From contig WTCK01000287.1 in NCBI GenBank assembly GCA_013138615.1, positions 1 to 7,504 of the forward strand: a DNA stretch of 7,504 bases. Reading direction: 5' to 3'. The notes beneath the pieces are model-generated. The model was given only the letters and a program-made list of their open reading frames with translations. It ran no database searches and was not told where the DNA came from. Origin of the DNA: Candidatus Thorarchaeota archaeon. GTDB lineage: Archaea; Asgardarchaeota; Thorarchaeia; Thorarchaeales; Thorarchaeaceae. Position numbers and translations under genes: made by a program. This document shows positions 1-6,440 of the stretch, one piece after another (the stretch's first letter is position 1; each line of letters starts with the position of its first letter).

Positions 1-3
1 GCT

Positions 4-1254
4 TCACTTCCTACTTTGTAGAATCATGCTTACTACCGCTCTCGCCTGTGTAACACTCTCAGGAATTTCAGTTGGACCTGTCGCTGCGTCACACACGTAC
101 ACATGATCACCAGCGATGACTTCGTTCTCAGAGATGGAGTCAGCAGGACCTACGAAGCCACTAGCAGAGTGTAGGCCGAGTGATTTAATCAGCTCAGCAC
201 TGCCCTTCGGCGGCTCCAACGCTGATGAGAGAACGAAGAGGTCTACATTGAATTTCAGGTACTTGTCAAGAAGCGAGTCATAGGCTATGATGTCTAAGGT
301 TCCATCCTCACATGCTTCCAGTCTGCTTACCCTTCCGCGGACGAATCTGACACCTGCATCACGCGCCACTCGATAGTAGCGTTCATGTCTGTCGTAAGTT
401 CGGATGTCCATGTACACTACTGCCACTTGGACGCTATCTCGTTCAAGCATGATGATGTTAGCGTGCTTTAGTGCATAGACACAGCATATCTTGGAGCAGT
501 AGGGGTAGTAGTTCTCATCTCTACTGCCCACACATTGCACCATCATCACCCTCTTTACCTGACCACCGTCAGAGGGGCGAACCAAGGCACCTCCCGACTT
601 ACCGTTGGGATCGAGAATCTGAGCCAGTTCTAGCTGCGTAACTACATTGGGGATCTTGCCGTAACCAAACTCATCTATTGAAACAGGTTTCATCTCATGA
701 TAACCGGTAGCAATCACTATGTCGGAAACCTGAACCGTTTCCTCCGAGGGTTGGGCACCCAGATTAATCGCCTTTGTCGGGCACTCCTCTTCAGCTTTCT
801 TGGCGCCCTCGTCACTCATCTCAGGATCATAGATCACTGCCTGAGGTTGACATTGTGGCGAAGGTAATCTGAAAGCATTAGACTGCTCAATGCAAAGCCC
901 ACACATGATACACTTCTTTGCATCAATGTACTGTGGACCGACACTAAGTTTGGCTTGAAACTTGCCAGGGCTGCCGCTTACCTCAGTGACTTCGGAGTTG
1001 ACTTTGAGATCAATATTTGGCTGGTCCAAAATCGCGCTTCTATAGAAGCACTTCCGAATTCCAGGCCTTGATCGGCTCCCTTGGAACAAGTGGAAGCAAT
1101 AATCCGTTGGGAATGCCTTGTACAGGTCCATGGCATTTCCACCAACGATGGGCAGCCGGTCAACTAGTACAGTTCGAATTCCGGAGTCTGCCAGCTGAGT
1201 AGCTGCGGTTAATCCTGCTACTCCGGCTCCAATGACTAGGACCGGATCAGACAC
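4..1254 (-). CDS. hdrA: HdrA-like FAD/iron-sulfur protein, short form
   Basis: Flavin and iron-sulfur subunit of a heterodisulfide-reductase-like complex, expected in the cytoplasm with HdrB and HdrC. Numbering is from the upstream GTG at 1266. A Rossmann FAD motif (VIGAGVAG, 11-18) lies at the N-terminus. A ferredoxin-like insert spans about 112-168 with C119, C122, C125 and C162 (in ECPTKAI). The HdrA-specific cluster motif near the flavin is C245-x11-C257-x3-C261-C262. A closing FAD-site segment (VYVCDAATGP) begins at 389. Full-length methanogen HdrA is about 650 residues, with an extra N-terminal domain and a C-terminal ferredoxin domain. Both are absent here, and the insert looks like it holds one cluster instead of two. 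I prefer the GTG at 1254 because GAGGTGA (1269-1263) sits 8 nt upstream; the GTG at 1266 lies inside that element. It is the last of three tightly linked genes. QmoA or sHdrA-type short relatives are alternatives. The family is certain; the reaction is not. Confidence 0.92.
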   Translation of the reverse strand: MSDPVLVIGAGVAGLTAATQLADSGIRTVLVDRLPIVGGNAMDLYKAFPTDYCFHLFQGSRSRPGIRKCFYRSAILDQPNIDLKVNSEVTEVSGSPGKFQAKLSVGPQYIDAKKCIMCGLCIEQSNAFRLPSPQCQPQAVIYDPEMSDEGAKKAEEECPTKAINLGAQPSEETVQVSDIVIATGYHEMKPVSIDEFGYGKIPNVVTQLELAQILDPNGKSGGALVRPSDGGQVKRVMMVQCVGSRDENYYPYCSKICCVYALKHANIIMLERDSVQVAVVYMDIRTYDRHERYYRVARDAGVRFVRGRVSRLEACEDGTLDIIAYDSLLDKYLKFNVDLFVLSSALEPPKGSAELIKSLGLHSASGFVGPADSISENEVIAGDHVYVCDAATGPTEIPESVTQARAVVSMILQSRK

Positions 1255-1262
1255 TACTGCCT

Positions 1263-1269
1263 TCACCTC
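1263..1269 (-). promoter_or_regulatory. Shine-Dalgarno element deciding the hdrA start
   Basis: The minus-strand sequence GAGGTGA matches the 16S anti-Shine-Dalgarno and ends 8 nt before a GTG at 1254-1252. It overlaps the hdrB stop (TGA, 1270-1268) and contains the alternative upstream GTG (1266-1264). That favours the shorter HdrA and suggests translational coupling to hdrB. Confidence 0.55.
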
Positions 1270-2134
1270 AACCGCTCAGGTGCTTGAGAATCGGATCTGC
1301 TGGAACCCTGTTCATCTCGAGACCGACTTCATCGTCCCCCATACCCATCGCAAGCCCCAGAATCTGTGTGATGAAGAGAACTGGCAGGTTGTACTCTTCC
1401 CCATATGACTCCTTCAATCCCAGCTGTTGTAAATCGAGCTGATTTCCGCATGCAGGGCAGGAAACTGTTACGAAGACTGCTCCGGCTTCCTTCATGGACT
1501 TTAGCTTGTCGCGCGCCAATCTGATTGCTAGATCTTCATTGACTGGCAGTACAGTGGCACCACAGCACTGTTTCCATAATGGATACTCAATGACACTTGC
1601 ACCTGTGACTCTAATGAGGTCCTCGAAAATCTCTGGTTTAAACTCAGTCACATCTTTTGGACGTAACAGATGACAACCATAGTGGATAGCGATTCCTACC
1701 CCATCAAGAGGTTTTGTAATCTTCTTCTTGATTTCGTCAATGCCTATGTCGTTGTATAGTGCTTCAATAAAGTGGCGTGGTTTGATAGTACCCTTGAACT
1801 CTAGGCCGGTCTTCTTTAGTTCGACATTGACTTTGTTTCTATAATCAGCATTATGTGTGAGAAAGTGGTATACATCCTTTAGAGTGCCAAAACAACCATT
1901 GCATGGAGTAACTATGTCATGGCCATTCTTCTCAGCAATGGCCAATGTTCTTGCATTGACAATTAGCCAGCCCATGTAGTCTATCGCACGGAGGTTTGGA
2001 CTTCCACAACAGCTGACTCCCTCCATGTAGTTCAGTTCTATGTCAAACTTCTCAGCCACTCTAAACAGTGTAGTTTCATAGTTTGGATAATTCGCTGGCA
2101 CACTACAACCCATGTACAGACTGTATGACGGCAT
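1268..2134 (-). CDS. hdrB: HdrB-like heterodisulfide reductase subunit (two CCG domains)
   Basis: Catalytic thiol/disulfide subunit of the Hdr family; in methanogens it reduces the CoM-S-S-CoB heterodisulfide at two non-cubane [4Fe-4S] clusters. Two cysteine-rich CCG domains are present. The first has C10, C42-C43-G44 and C78-x2-C81; the second has C154, C190-C191-G192 and C226-x2-C229. All ten expected cysteines are there, so both clusters should assemble. The length of 288 residues is normal for HdrB. The ATG at 2134 directly follows the hdrC stop TAA (2137-2135). A GGGGG run (2149-2145) lies 10 nt upstream as a ribosome site, so hdrC and hdrB are surely co-translated. No methanogenesis gene is visible, so the substrate may be another disulfide or thiol carrier. 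Confidence 0.95.
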   Translation of the reverse strand: MPSYSLYMGCSVPANYPNYETTLFRVAEKFDIELNYMEGVSCCGSPNLRAIDYMGWLIVNARTLAIAEKNGHDIVTPCNGCFGTLKDVYHFLTHNADYRNKVNVELKKTGLEFKGTIKPRHFIEALYNDIGIDEIKKKITKPLDGVGIAIHYGCHLLRPKDVTEFKPEIFEDLIRVTGASVIEYPLWKQCCGATVLPVNEDLAIRLARDKLKSMKEAGAVFVTVSCPACGNQLDLQQLGLKESYGEEYNLPVLFITQILGLAMGMGDDEVGLEMNRVPADPILKHLSG

Positions 2135-2677
2135 TTATTCATCGCCCCCTACAATACGGCCAGTTCTCGTTCCTTTTAGAATAGCCTTGAACTCTTCAGT
2201 AGAGAGACCTGGCACTTCTGGCTCTAGGTCCATGTCTTCGCGCTCCCAATCCGCAGTTACTACATAGAGTTGGCCCTTGTCTACGAGTTCTTTTGCCAGA
2301 CCTACGATGCTGTCTGGAATCATGCCTTCCTCCGCTGCAAGGTTCTTGCAGTCGAAGAATATGTCTGTCACCCGCACATTCTGCGGGCAGCGTTCTTGAC
2401 ACTCAAAGCATGTCAAACAGAGCCAGATTTCCTCAGAGGATAGAACCTCCTCACGCATTCCGAGAAGAATCATGCGTATCAGCTGATGGGGTTTGTACTT
2501 CCAAGTGTTCGCAATAGGACATGCGGCGGTACAAGTCGAACAAGCGAAGCACGCAGAGAGCTCCTCCCCGTTGGGCATACTCCTGATTCCTTCTCGAAAG
2601 TTCGGATCAAGTTTCGAGATGTCAATTGGTTCAATCATCACGGCTGGCGGATCAGCCTTTCCTTCTGTTTCGGTCAT
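2135..2677 (-). CDS. hdrC: HdrC-like iron-sulfur electron-transfer subunit
   Basis: Ferredoxin-like subunit that relays electrons between HdrA and HdrB. Two classical [4Fe-4S] motifs are visible: C43-x2-C46-x2-C49-x3-C53-P and C87-x2-C90-x2-C93-x3-C97-P. The spacing between them and the helical linker are typical of HdrC. It has 180 residues, close to the usual size. The acidic C-terminal tail after about residue 140 has no recognisable motif. The ATG at 2677 has a weak GTGGTG ribosome site 8 nt upstream (2691-2686). It is the first gene of the hdrCBA operon and is preceded by a candidate promoter and an inverted repeat. No membrane segment is present, so it is not the HdrE/DsrM-type membrane-linked version. 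Confidence 0.93.
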   Translation of the reverse strand: MTETEGKADPPAVMIEPIDISKLDPNFREGIRSMPNGEELSACFACSTCTAACPIANTWKYKPHQLIRMILLGMREEVLSSEEIWLCLTCFECQERCPQNVRVTDIFFDCKNLAAEEGMIPDSIVGLAKELVDKGQLYVVTADWEREDMDLEPEVPGLSTEEFKAILKGTRTGRIVGGDE

Positions 2678-2679
2678 GA

Positions 2680-2725
2680 CAAACGCACCACAGAGATTAA
2701 GCGAACTATGTGCTGAGTGCGTTTG
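2680..2725. repeat. 9-bp inverted repeat in the hdrC leader
   Basis: GTGCGTTTG (2717-2725) and CAAACGCAC (2680-2688) are perfect reverse complements separated by 28 nt. One arm lies on the predicted transcription start. The other overlaps the hdrC ribosome site and ends 2 nt before the ATG. It could be a split operator, or a leader hairpin that hides the ribosome site. About one or two such 9-bp pairs are expected by chance in a window this long, so position is the main support. Confidence 0.35.
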
Positions 2726-2740
2726 CGAAATCCTGACAGG

Positions 2741-2756
2741 TATTAATAGTTTTCAT
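2741..2756 (-). promoter_or_regulatory. Candidate BRE/TATA promoter of hdrCBA
   Basis: Read on the minus strand, purine-rich GAAAAC (a BRE-like element) is followed by TATTAATA (2748-2741), an acceptable archaeal TATA box. The expected start about 26 nt downstream falls near 2718, giving a leader of about 40 nt before the hdrC ATG at 2677. It lies in the only sizeable intergenic gap, exactly where a promoter for the second operon is needed. Assigned by eye only. Confidence 0.5.
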
Positions 2757-2854
2757 CGCTGACATCGGTTACAAAGAGAAATCATACACGATGCTTTCGG
2801 TGTCAAATATTCAGCCAGGGGCAGCCAAACATGCGTTCTGCTCTGAAACACGCT

Positions 2855-3043
2855 CTACTCAGAGAAACCACCCTTGTACATAAGAAACAGAAGGAGGACT
2901 ATAGAGCCAATCACTGTCACTTCGTATCCCAGTATCTCTATCAATGTTGCATCTTCAAAGGGCTGCATGAAGATGCCAAGAAGCGCTAGTGAAACACATA
3001 TGATTCCGACCAAGAGAAGTGGTACGCGATGCTTTGTGGGCAT
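2855..3043 (-). CDS. Small two-helix membrane protein, unknown function
   Basis: A 62-residue protein that I do not recognise. After a short basic start (MPTKHR), two hydrophobic stretches at about 8-26 and 41-56 look like transmembrane helices, joined by a short acidic loop (QPFEDATLIE) with a short tail (YKGGFSE). The positive-inside rule suggests the N-terminus is cytoplasmic, giving a hairpin topology. It follows the 97-residue helical protein by 42 nt and is probably the last gene of the replication operon. Unlike most neighbours it has no ribosome site near its ATG, and an in-frame stop just upstream rules out a longer start. A short hairpin abuts the ATG. The hydrophobic pattern makes it a credible gene, but its role is unknown. 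Confidence 0.6.
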   Translation of the reverse strand: MPTKHRVPLLLVGIICVSLALLGIFMQPFEDATLIEILGYEVTVIGSIVLLLFLMYKGGFSE

Positions 3044-3070
3044 GGGATTCTAGAGGTTGTTAATCCCTCT
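3044..3070 (-). promoter_or_regulatory. Two interleaved hairpins abutting a start codon
   Basis: On the transcript, AGAGG (3070-3066) can pair with CCTCT (3056-3052), while the overlapping GGGATT (3067-3062) can pair with AATCCC (3049-3044), which touches the ATG at 3043. The two stems share bases and exclude each other. They occupy the place where a ribosome site would be. Stems this short may be chance. Confidence 0.25.
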
Positions 3071-3085
3071 TAGAAGTTTCTGTTC

Positions 3086-3379
3086 TTATTTTCCTTGGAC
3101 TAGCTCTATCATGTTATCCAGTTCTATCTTCAACGACTCCAAAGATTCAGTTGTATGCTGGCGAAGCTGCGTTGCGAGCTGAATCAGATACCCCTTCACC
3201 TCTTCAGGAGAGCCTTGAATCGCCTTTAGTATCGCGCTGCCATCTCCTGAGAGGATGCGAAGAACACCGCTAAGCGCTACCTGAAACTTTTCATATTCTT
3301 GTTCGATTTCGCTCTGCATTCTGACAGTATTGCTTCTCAATTCCGTGAGCTGAAGAACAAGATTCTCAGGATCTCTCAC
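3086..3379 (-). CDS. Helical, probably coiled-coil protein, unknown function
   Basis: A 97-residue protein that I do not recognise. It has no cysteines. An amphipathic helix rich in Glu, Gln and Leu spans about 4-44, a Gly/Ser break follows (LSGDGS, 43-48), and further helices run at about 48-55 and 58-94. This suggests a small helical-hairpin or coiled-coil partner protein. The start is GTG at 3379, overlapping the GINS stop as GTGA, with a strong GGAGG (3391-3387) 7 nt upstream, so translation is coupled to the GINS gene. That coupling makes a replisome-related role a reasonable but untested idea. It is certainly a gene by start signal and context. Confidence 0.75.
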   Translation of the reverse strand: MRDPENLVLQLTELRSNTVRMQSEIEQEYEKFQVALSGVLRILSGDGSAILKAIQGSPEEVKGYLIQLATQLRQHTTESLESLKIELDNMIELVQGK

Positions 3380-4011
3380 TTCTTGGCCTCCAACTCTTCA
3401 GGCACAACCCTGCTAATTGTACCATCGCGAAGCCATGCGTGCGCGTTCTCTGTTGGTATGGTTGCGATATCCTCTTTCTTGAATGGACCATAGGTGACTT
3501 CGTCCAAACCCATGAATGCATCCTTGATAGGCCGCAGAAACCTGACGAGGACGTAGTCCGTGGCCTCTTCAGGGGGATCATCTGATTTATTGTCGCCTTT
3601 CTTGCGCTTCTTTCTGGTAGATTGTTTTGTAGCTGATGGCGGGGTGCCAATCAGAGCGCCTTTGATGAACTCCTGATGTCCTTCGACTCCTCGCAGAAGA
3701 CGATTGTAGAACTCTTCTTCTGCAAGTGTCATTGTGCCGATTGGGCGCCTTTGTGCGAGCGCATCCTTCAGAATCTTATTTTGTCGAAGTATTAGAAGGT
3801 CGTTCAACATGAATTCAACGTTCAATGCTTCTTGTGTGAAAAGATCAGCTTGGAGTTGATCTTCTGCTTTTGTATTGGCTAGGGAAACACGGACCTCAGA
3901 GAGATATGAAATCATTCTACTGAGCTTCAGGTCCTCAAGATCCTGCAGATTCTCGTTCGCAGTTTCCTGTTCCCAGGCAAGTTCTATGTCACTGTATTTT
4001 ACATCACTCAA
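3376..4011 (-). CDS. gins15: GINS complex subunit, Gins15 (Gins51) type
   Basis: Subunit of the archaeal GINS complex, which joins MCM and a Cdc45/GAN-like protein in the replicative helicase. The N-terminal 120 residues are helical, like a GINS A domain (EEEFYNRLLRGVEGHQEF at 98-115). A basic, polar linker follows (KQSTRKKRKKGDNKSDD, 129-145). A C-terminal B domain spans about 152-203 with the typical DYVLVRFL, YGPF (174-177) and IPTENA elements. B at the C-terminus identifies the 15/51 class; Gins23 has the reverse order. The length of 211 residues is normal. The start is TTG at 4011, chosen because AAAGGAGTG (4027-4019) places GGAG 9 nt upstream. It overlaps the end of priS by 8 nt, an arrangement known in other archaea. 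Confidence 0.88.
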   Translation of the reverse strand: MSDVKYSDIELAWEQETANENLQDLEDLKLSRMISYLSEVRVSLANTKAEDQLQADLFTQEALNVEFMLNDLLILRQNKILKDALAQRRPIGTMTLAEEEFYNRLLRGVEGHQEFIKGALIGTPPSATKQSTRKKRKKGDNKSDDPPEEATDYVLVRFLRPIKDAFMGLDEVTYGPFKKEDIATIPTENAHAWLRDGTISRVVPEELEAKK

Positions 4012-5380
4012 TGGAAGCCACTCCTTTGCACAGTAGAAAGACTGCAGCAGACATTGGAAGCTCTACAACTTCATCCCCGTATGGACCGTATGTATCATCA
4101 CTAATCCGGAATTTTGGAACCTTAACCTGCCCACCGGCAACTTTCAGCTTAAGCGTACCATCGGCAAAGGCAAGAGCGTCACCGAAGGGGTCGAAATCAT
4201 CTACTTCATCACGAGTAAGCTCTGAAACAAGGAAGCCGGTCTTGCCATTGAGGCTTCCTATTAGACGGATGACTCTGTGAATGTCGTGAGTTACTGGCAC
4301 ATCAATCTCTCCGCCAAAAGCTATTGTGGATTTGGCTGCAATCTCTTGCCAAGATTTCACACCTATGCCTGGCACAGTGGTGATAATGGGCGGCTCTCGC
4401 TGGAGTCCCTTTATGGCAGCAGTCCTGTTCTTCTTCAGAAGTTTCGCCCATTGTTCTGTTCCAGGGTAGGCGTCGATGTTCCTGATGAATTCAACCATCG
4501 CATGGGCAGTTTTTCCAGCCCATCCGGGAAAGCTCCGGGACGAAACCCGAGGAATCCTGCCATCGGTCACAACTGCCTTTGTGCTGTCGAAACCCATTCC
4601 AGTTATGAAATGCACAATCTCGACACGCGCCTTCGAGCCCAATTTGTACACTCTTGGGTCATGCACTCTAATATGATATCCGCGATGACCGCTATAGTTC
4701 AATTGAATCAAGTCTGGGTTGATTCCTAAGTCGCGAACCAAGAATTCATCGCGCACCTTCAGCGTGTTCTTCTTTGCGGCATCAAGACACTTGTCACATA
4801 TCCACTTTCGGCTGCTGAAACTCATACCATTACACTTTGGACAACCGGTCGTAGGGTTTCGTCCGGAACCTGTTTCGCCACAATCAGGATTATTGCACCT
4901 CCACGTGTCATGCTCATCCGCGCAGGGCGAGTTAAGATGATCAGCATCTATGTCAAAGACTAGTTCCGCTCCTTGCCACTCCTTCTCGTCCATGTGCCTA
5001 GCGACAGGTATCTCGTAAAACGCAGCAGAATGATACACGCTATGGGGTGCTAGTACAGCGAGTTCGGCAACTAGCGCCTCAGCAGTTCTAAACCCGTGAT
5101 GCCGAGTCCAATTGTTAACGTGAATGTCGGAAGAGCCACAGTTTGGACACTTTGATATCCGAATGAATGAGTTCCCAGACCGTCCGCACCCTTTGCGTGT
5201 CGTGGATCCAGATTCGTCGCGTTCAATCCGTTCAATGCAACGCCAAGTATACGCCCAGCTCTCCATGCCGAATTCCCGAGTGTGAACCTTTGCAGGTATA
5301 TCGACATTCTCGGGGTTGGCCCGATAGTGATTCTGGAATAACAGCTGCAAGAATTTCGTTTCTTGAGCTCGTCGCGGCAT
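4004..5380 (-). CDS. priS: DNA primase small (catalytic) subunit with two extra cysteine modules
   Basis: Catalytic subunit of the archaeal-eukaryotic primase, which with PriL makes primers for replication. Family marks: REFG (35-38), VYHSAAFYE (115-123), the catalytic ELVFDIDAD with D143 and D145, SGHRGYH (230-236), and HDIHRVIRLIGSLNGKTGF (365-383), where D366 is the likely third metal ligand. A zinc knuckle is formed by C153, H157, C195 and C198. At 458 residues it is well above the usual 330-400. The excess includes a cysteine module at 46-91 (C48, C65, C78, C81) and another at 160-193 (C162, C167, C180, C183) nested inside the zinc knuckle. The catalytic residues are intact, so the enzyme should be active. 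The ATG at 5380 has GGAG (5394-5391) 10 nt upstream. PriL is not in the window. Confidence 0.95.
   Translation of the reverse strand: MPRRAQETKFLQLLFQNHYRANPENVDIPAKVHTREFGMESWAYTWRCIERIERDESGSTTRKGCGRSGNSFIRISKCPNCGSSDIHVNNWTRHHGFRTAEALVAELAVLAPHSVYHSAAFYEIPVARHMDEKEWQGAELVFDIDADHLNSPCADEHDTWRCNNPDCGETGSGRNPTTGCPKCNGMSFSSRKWICDKCLDAAKKNTLKVRDEFLVRDLGINPDLIQLNYSGHRGYHIRVHDPRVYKLGSKARVEIVHFITGMGFDSTKAVVTDGRIPRVSSRSFPGWAGKTAHAMVEFIRNIDAYPGTEQWAKLLKKNRTAAIKGLQREPPIITTVPGIGVKSWQEIAAKSTIAFGGEIDVPVTHDIHRVIRLIGSLNGKTGFLVSELTRDEVDDFDPFGDALAFADGTLKLKVAGGQVKVPKFRISDDTYGPYGDEVVELPMSAAVFLLCKGVASIE
4019..4027 (-). promoter_or_regulatory. Shine-Dalgarno element supporting the GINS TTG start
   Basis: The minus-strand AAAGGAGTG lies in the last codons of priS, with GGAG ending 9 nt before a TTG at 4011-4009. 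No ATG is available in frame until residue 33 of the GINS protein, inside its first helical region, so this element decides the start. Confidence 0.6.
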
Positions 5381-5432
5381 AATCCTGAAGCTCCACTTCT
5401 ATGCATCATCTGTGCTTGTGATAGTACTGGTA

Positions 5433-6185
5433 CTACCTTCGTTCCACACGAGGAGCAAGAATGAAGCTGATTCGTCCACCCTCTGCAATCGCGAACTCCA
5501 TATGCATAGGCTTGTTTGTACTGAATTGGATGACAAGGCTATCACTGGTCATCGCCTTCGAGATTTCGGCGAGGTAGTTTAGGGCGTACATAGAGTTGGA
5601 CTTGTTCTTCACATTAAGCTCGAACAATGATGATTCCTCATTGGGCTTCAATGTAACCTGAGCCTCCCCTGTGTCACTTTTACCGGTGAAAGTAAGTGAT
5701 TTGTCATCAGCAGTAATTCTGATGTGACTCGAAACCACTCCAACATCCTTCACTGCCTGTTTGAAAGCGTCGGCAAACATTTCAGCTTTGACATCGAATG
5801 CAAGACTCGGTTTCTTCGTTCGATCATCAGGAGGTGTGAGCATCTGAAGCTTGAACTGTCTGTCTGCTTGGCCAAGCATCTTGATTTCAAACCACTTTTG
5901 AGCTTCATCAAGATTGAATTCAAGCTTGTCGTCGGCTGACATCCGCTTGCTGACCTTAACCAGCTCATCCATTCTCAAGCAGAGGTCATATTCTCCATCG
6001 CATTTGTACTCTTGAAAAACCCCGGCAGGCAATGTCAAATCCACCATGGCTGCCTTGGATGAGTCCAGCTGGCGCAATGACAGGCCGGTTTCAGACACTA
6101 TGAAGTGCGCCTCTGTGAGAAGCGTGGCAAGAGCGTCTATAATCTGCTTCCATGTCTTGCTACTGTCAAGGGTTGCGTGAAACAT
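5433..6185 (-). CDS. pcn: PCNA sliding clamp
   Basis: DNA polymerase sliding clamp, a ring that tethers polymerases, FEN1, ligase and RFC-loaded factors to DNA. All family landmarks are present in 250 residues: LDSSKAAMVDLTLP (40-53), the interdomain connecting loop (about 116-129, LTPPDDRTKKPS), YALNYLAEISKA (200-211) and the C-terminal LAPRVE (243-248), which with the loop forms the docking pocket for PIP-box partners. Surface lysines that would face DNA are retained. The ATG at 6185 has AGGAG (6198-6194) 8 nt upstream. It sits between a 73-residue unknown and priS; clustering of the clamp with TFS and primase is known in archaea. A single intact copy, so a homotrimer is likely unless other pcn genes lie elsewhere. 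Confidence 0.97.
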   Translation of the reverse strand: MFHATLDSSKTWKQIIDALATLLTEAHFIVSETGLSLRQLDSSKAAMVDLTLPAGVFQEYKCDGEYDLCLRMDELVKVSKRMSADDKLEFNLDEAQKWFEIKMLGQADRQFKLQMLTPPDDRTKKPSLAFDVKAEMFADAFKQAVKDVGVVSSHIRITADDKSLTFTGKSDTGEAQVTLKPNEESSLFELNVKNKSNSMYALNYLAEISKAMTSDSLVIQFSTNKPMHMEFAIAEGGRISFILAPRVERR

Positions 6186-6218
6186 GTCGATTACTCCTGT
6201 ATCAACTACCTGTGATTC

Positions 6219-6440
6219 CTATTTGATGGTATGCTCATGGATGTTGAGTTCTGTCAATTCAGCTAGATCCATGAATGAAACTATGAGCTTCAACTCGTGC
6301 GGTTCAAGCAAACTAGAGCAATGATGGTGCCTACTTAAAGTGTACTCTTTCTTTGGAGTGGGGACCTTGCTGAAGTGCAATAGGCATGCTGCAATGGAGT
6401 ATTTGCCTCTCGCTACGGGATTTCCTGCGGCCCTCATCAT
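6219..6440 (-). CDS. Hypothetical 73-residue protein
   Basis: I do not recognise this product. RNA polymerase subunit RpoL often lies near TFS and pcn, but none of its motifs is present here. Visible features are a basic N-terminal part (MMRAAGNPVARGKYS), a histidine/cysteine patch (SRHHHCSSLLEPHE, 36-49) and a hydrophobic-acidic C-terminal helix (LKLIVSFMDLAEL). There is no PIP-box-like motif, membrane segment or paired-cysteine pattern. The ATG at 6440 overlaps the stop of the OB-fold gene as ATGA, and the ORF fills the space up to 33 nt before pcn, which supports a real gene. Against it, there is no ribosome site within 15 nt and the composition is not clearly protein-like. It could be lineage-specific or a chance ORF. 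Confidence 0.45.
   Translation of the reverse strand: MMRAAGNPVARGKYSIAACLLHFSKVPTPKKEYTLSRHHHCSSLLEPHELKLIVSFMDLAELTELNIHEHTIK

Larger units (their letters stand above)
2678..2854. other. Intergenic region between the replication operon and hdrCBA
   Basis: This is the largest gene-free gap in the window, 177 nt. It holds the candidate hdrC promoter and the 9-bp inverted repeat annotated separately. At its upstream end there is only a weak hairpin over the stop codon of the 62-residue membrane protein. No ORF with a credible ribosome site and no structured RNA was recognised. Confidence 0.6.

Noticed and set aside
2841..2864. Hairpin CTCTGA / TCAGAG over the stop codon of the 62-residue membrane protein as a terminator
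   Set aside because: Only 6 bp with a 12-nt loop and no following T-rich tract on the transcript, so it is not convincing as an archaeal terminator.
4277..4729. 150-residue plus-strand ORF antisense to priS
   Set aside because: It lies fully opposite conserved primase sequence, has no ribosome site or family pattern, and is best explained as a shadow of codon bias in priS.
5071..5409. 112-residue minus-strand ORF overlapping the start of priS
   Set aside because: It is an alternate frame of priS, has no recognisable motif, and the priS frame carries all conserved primase residues.
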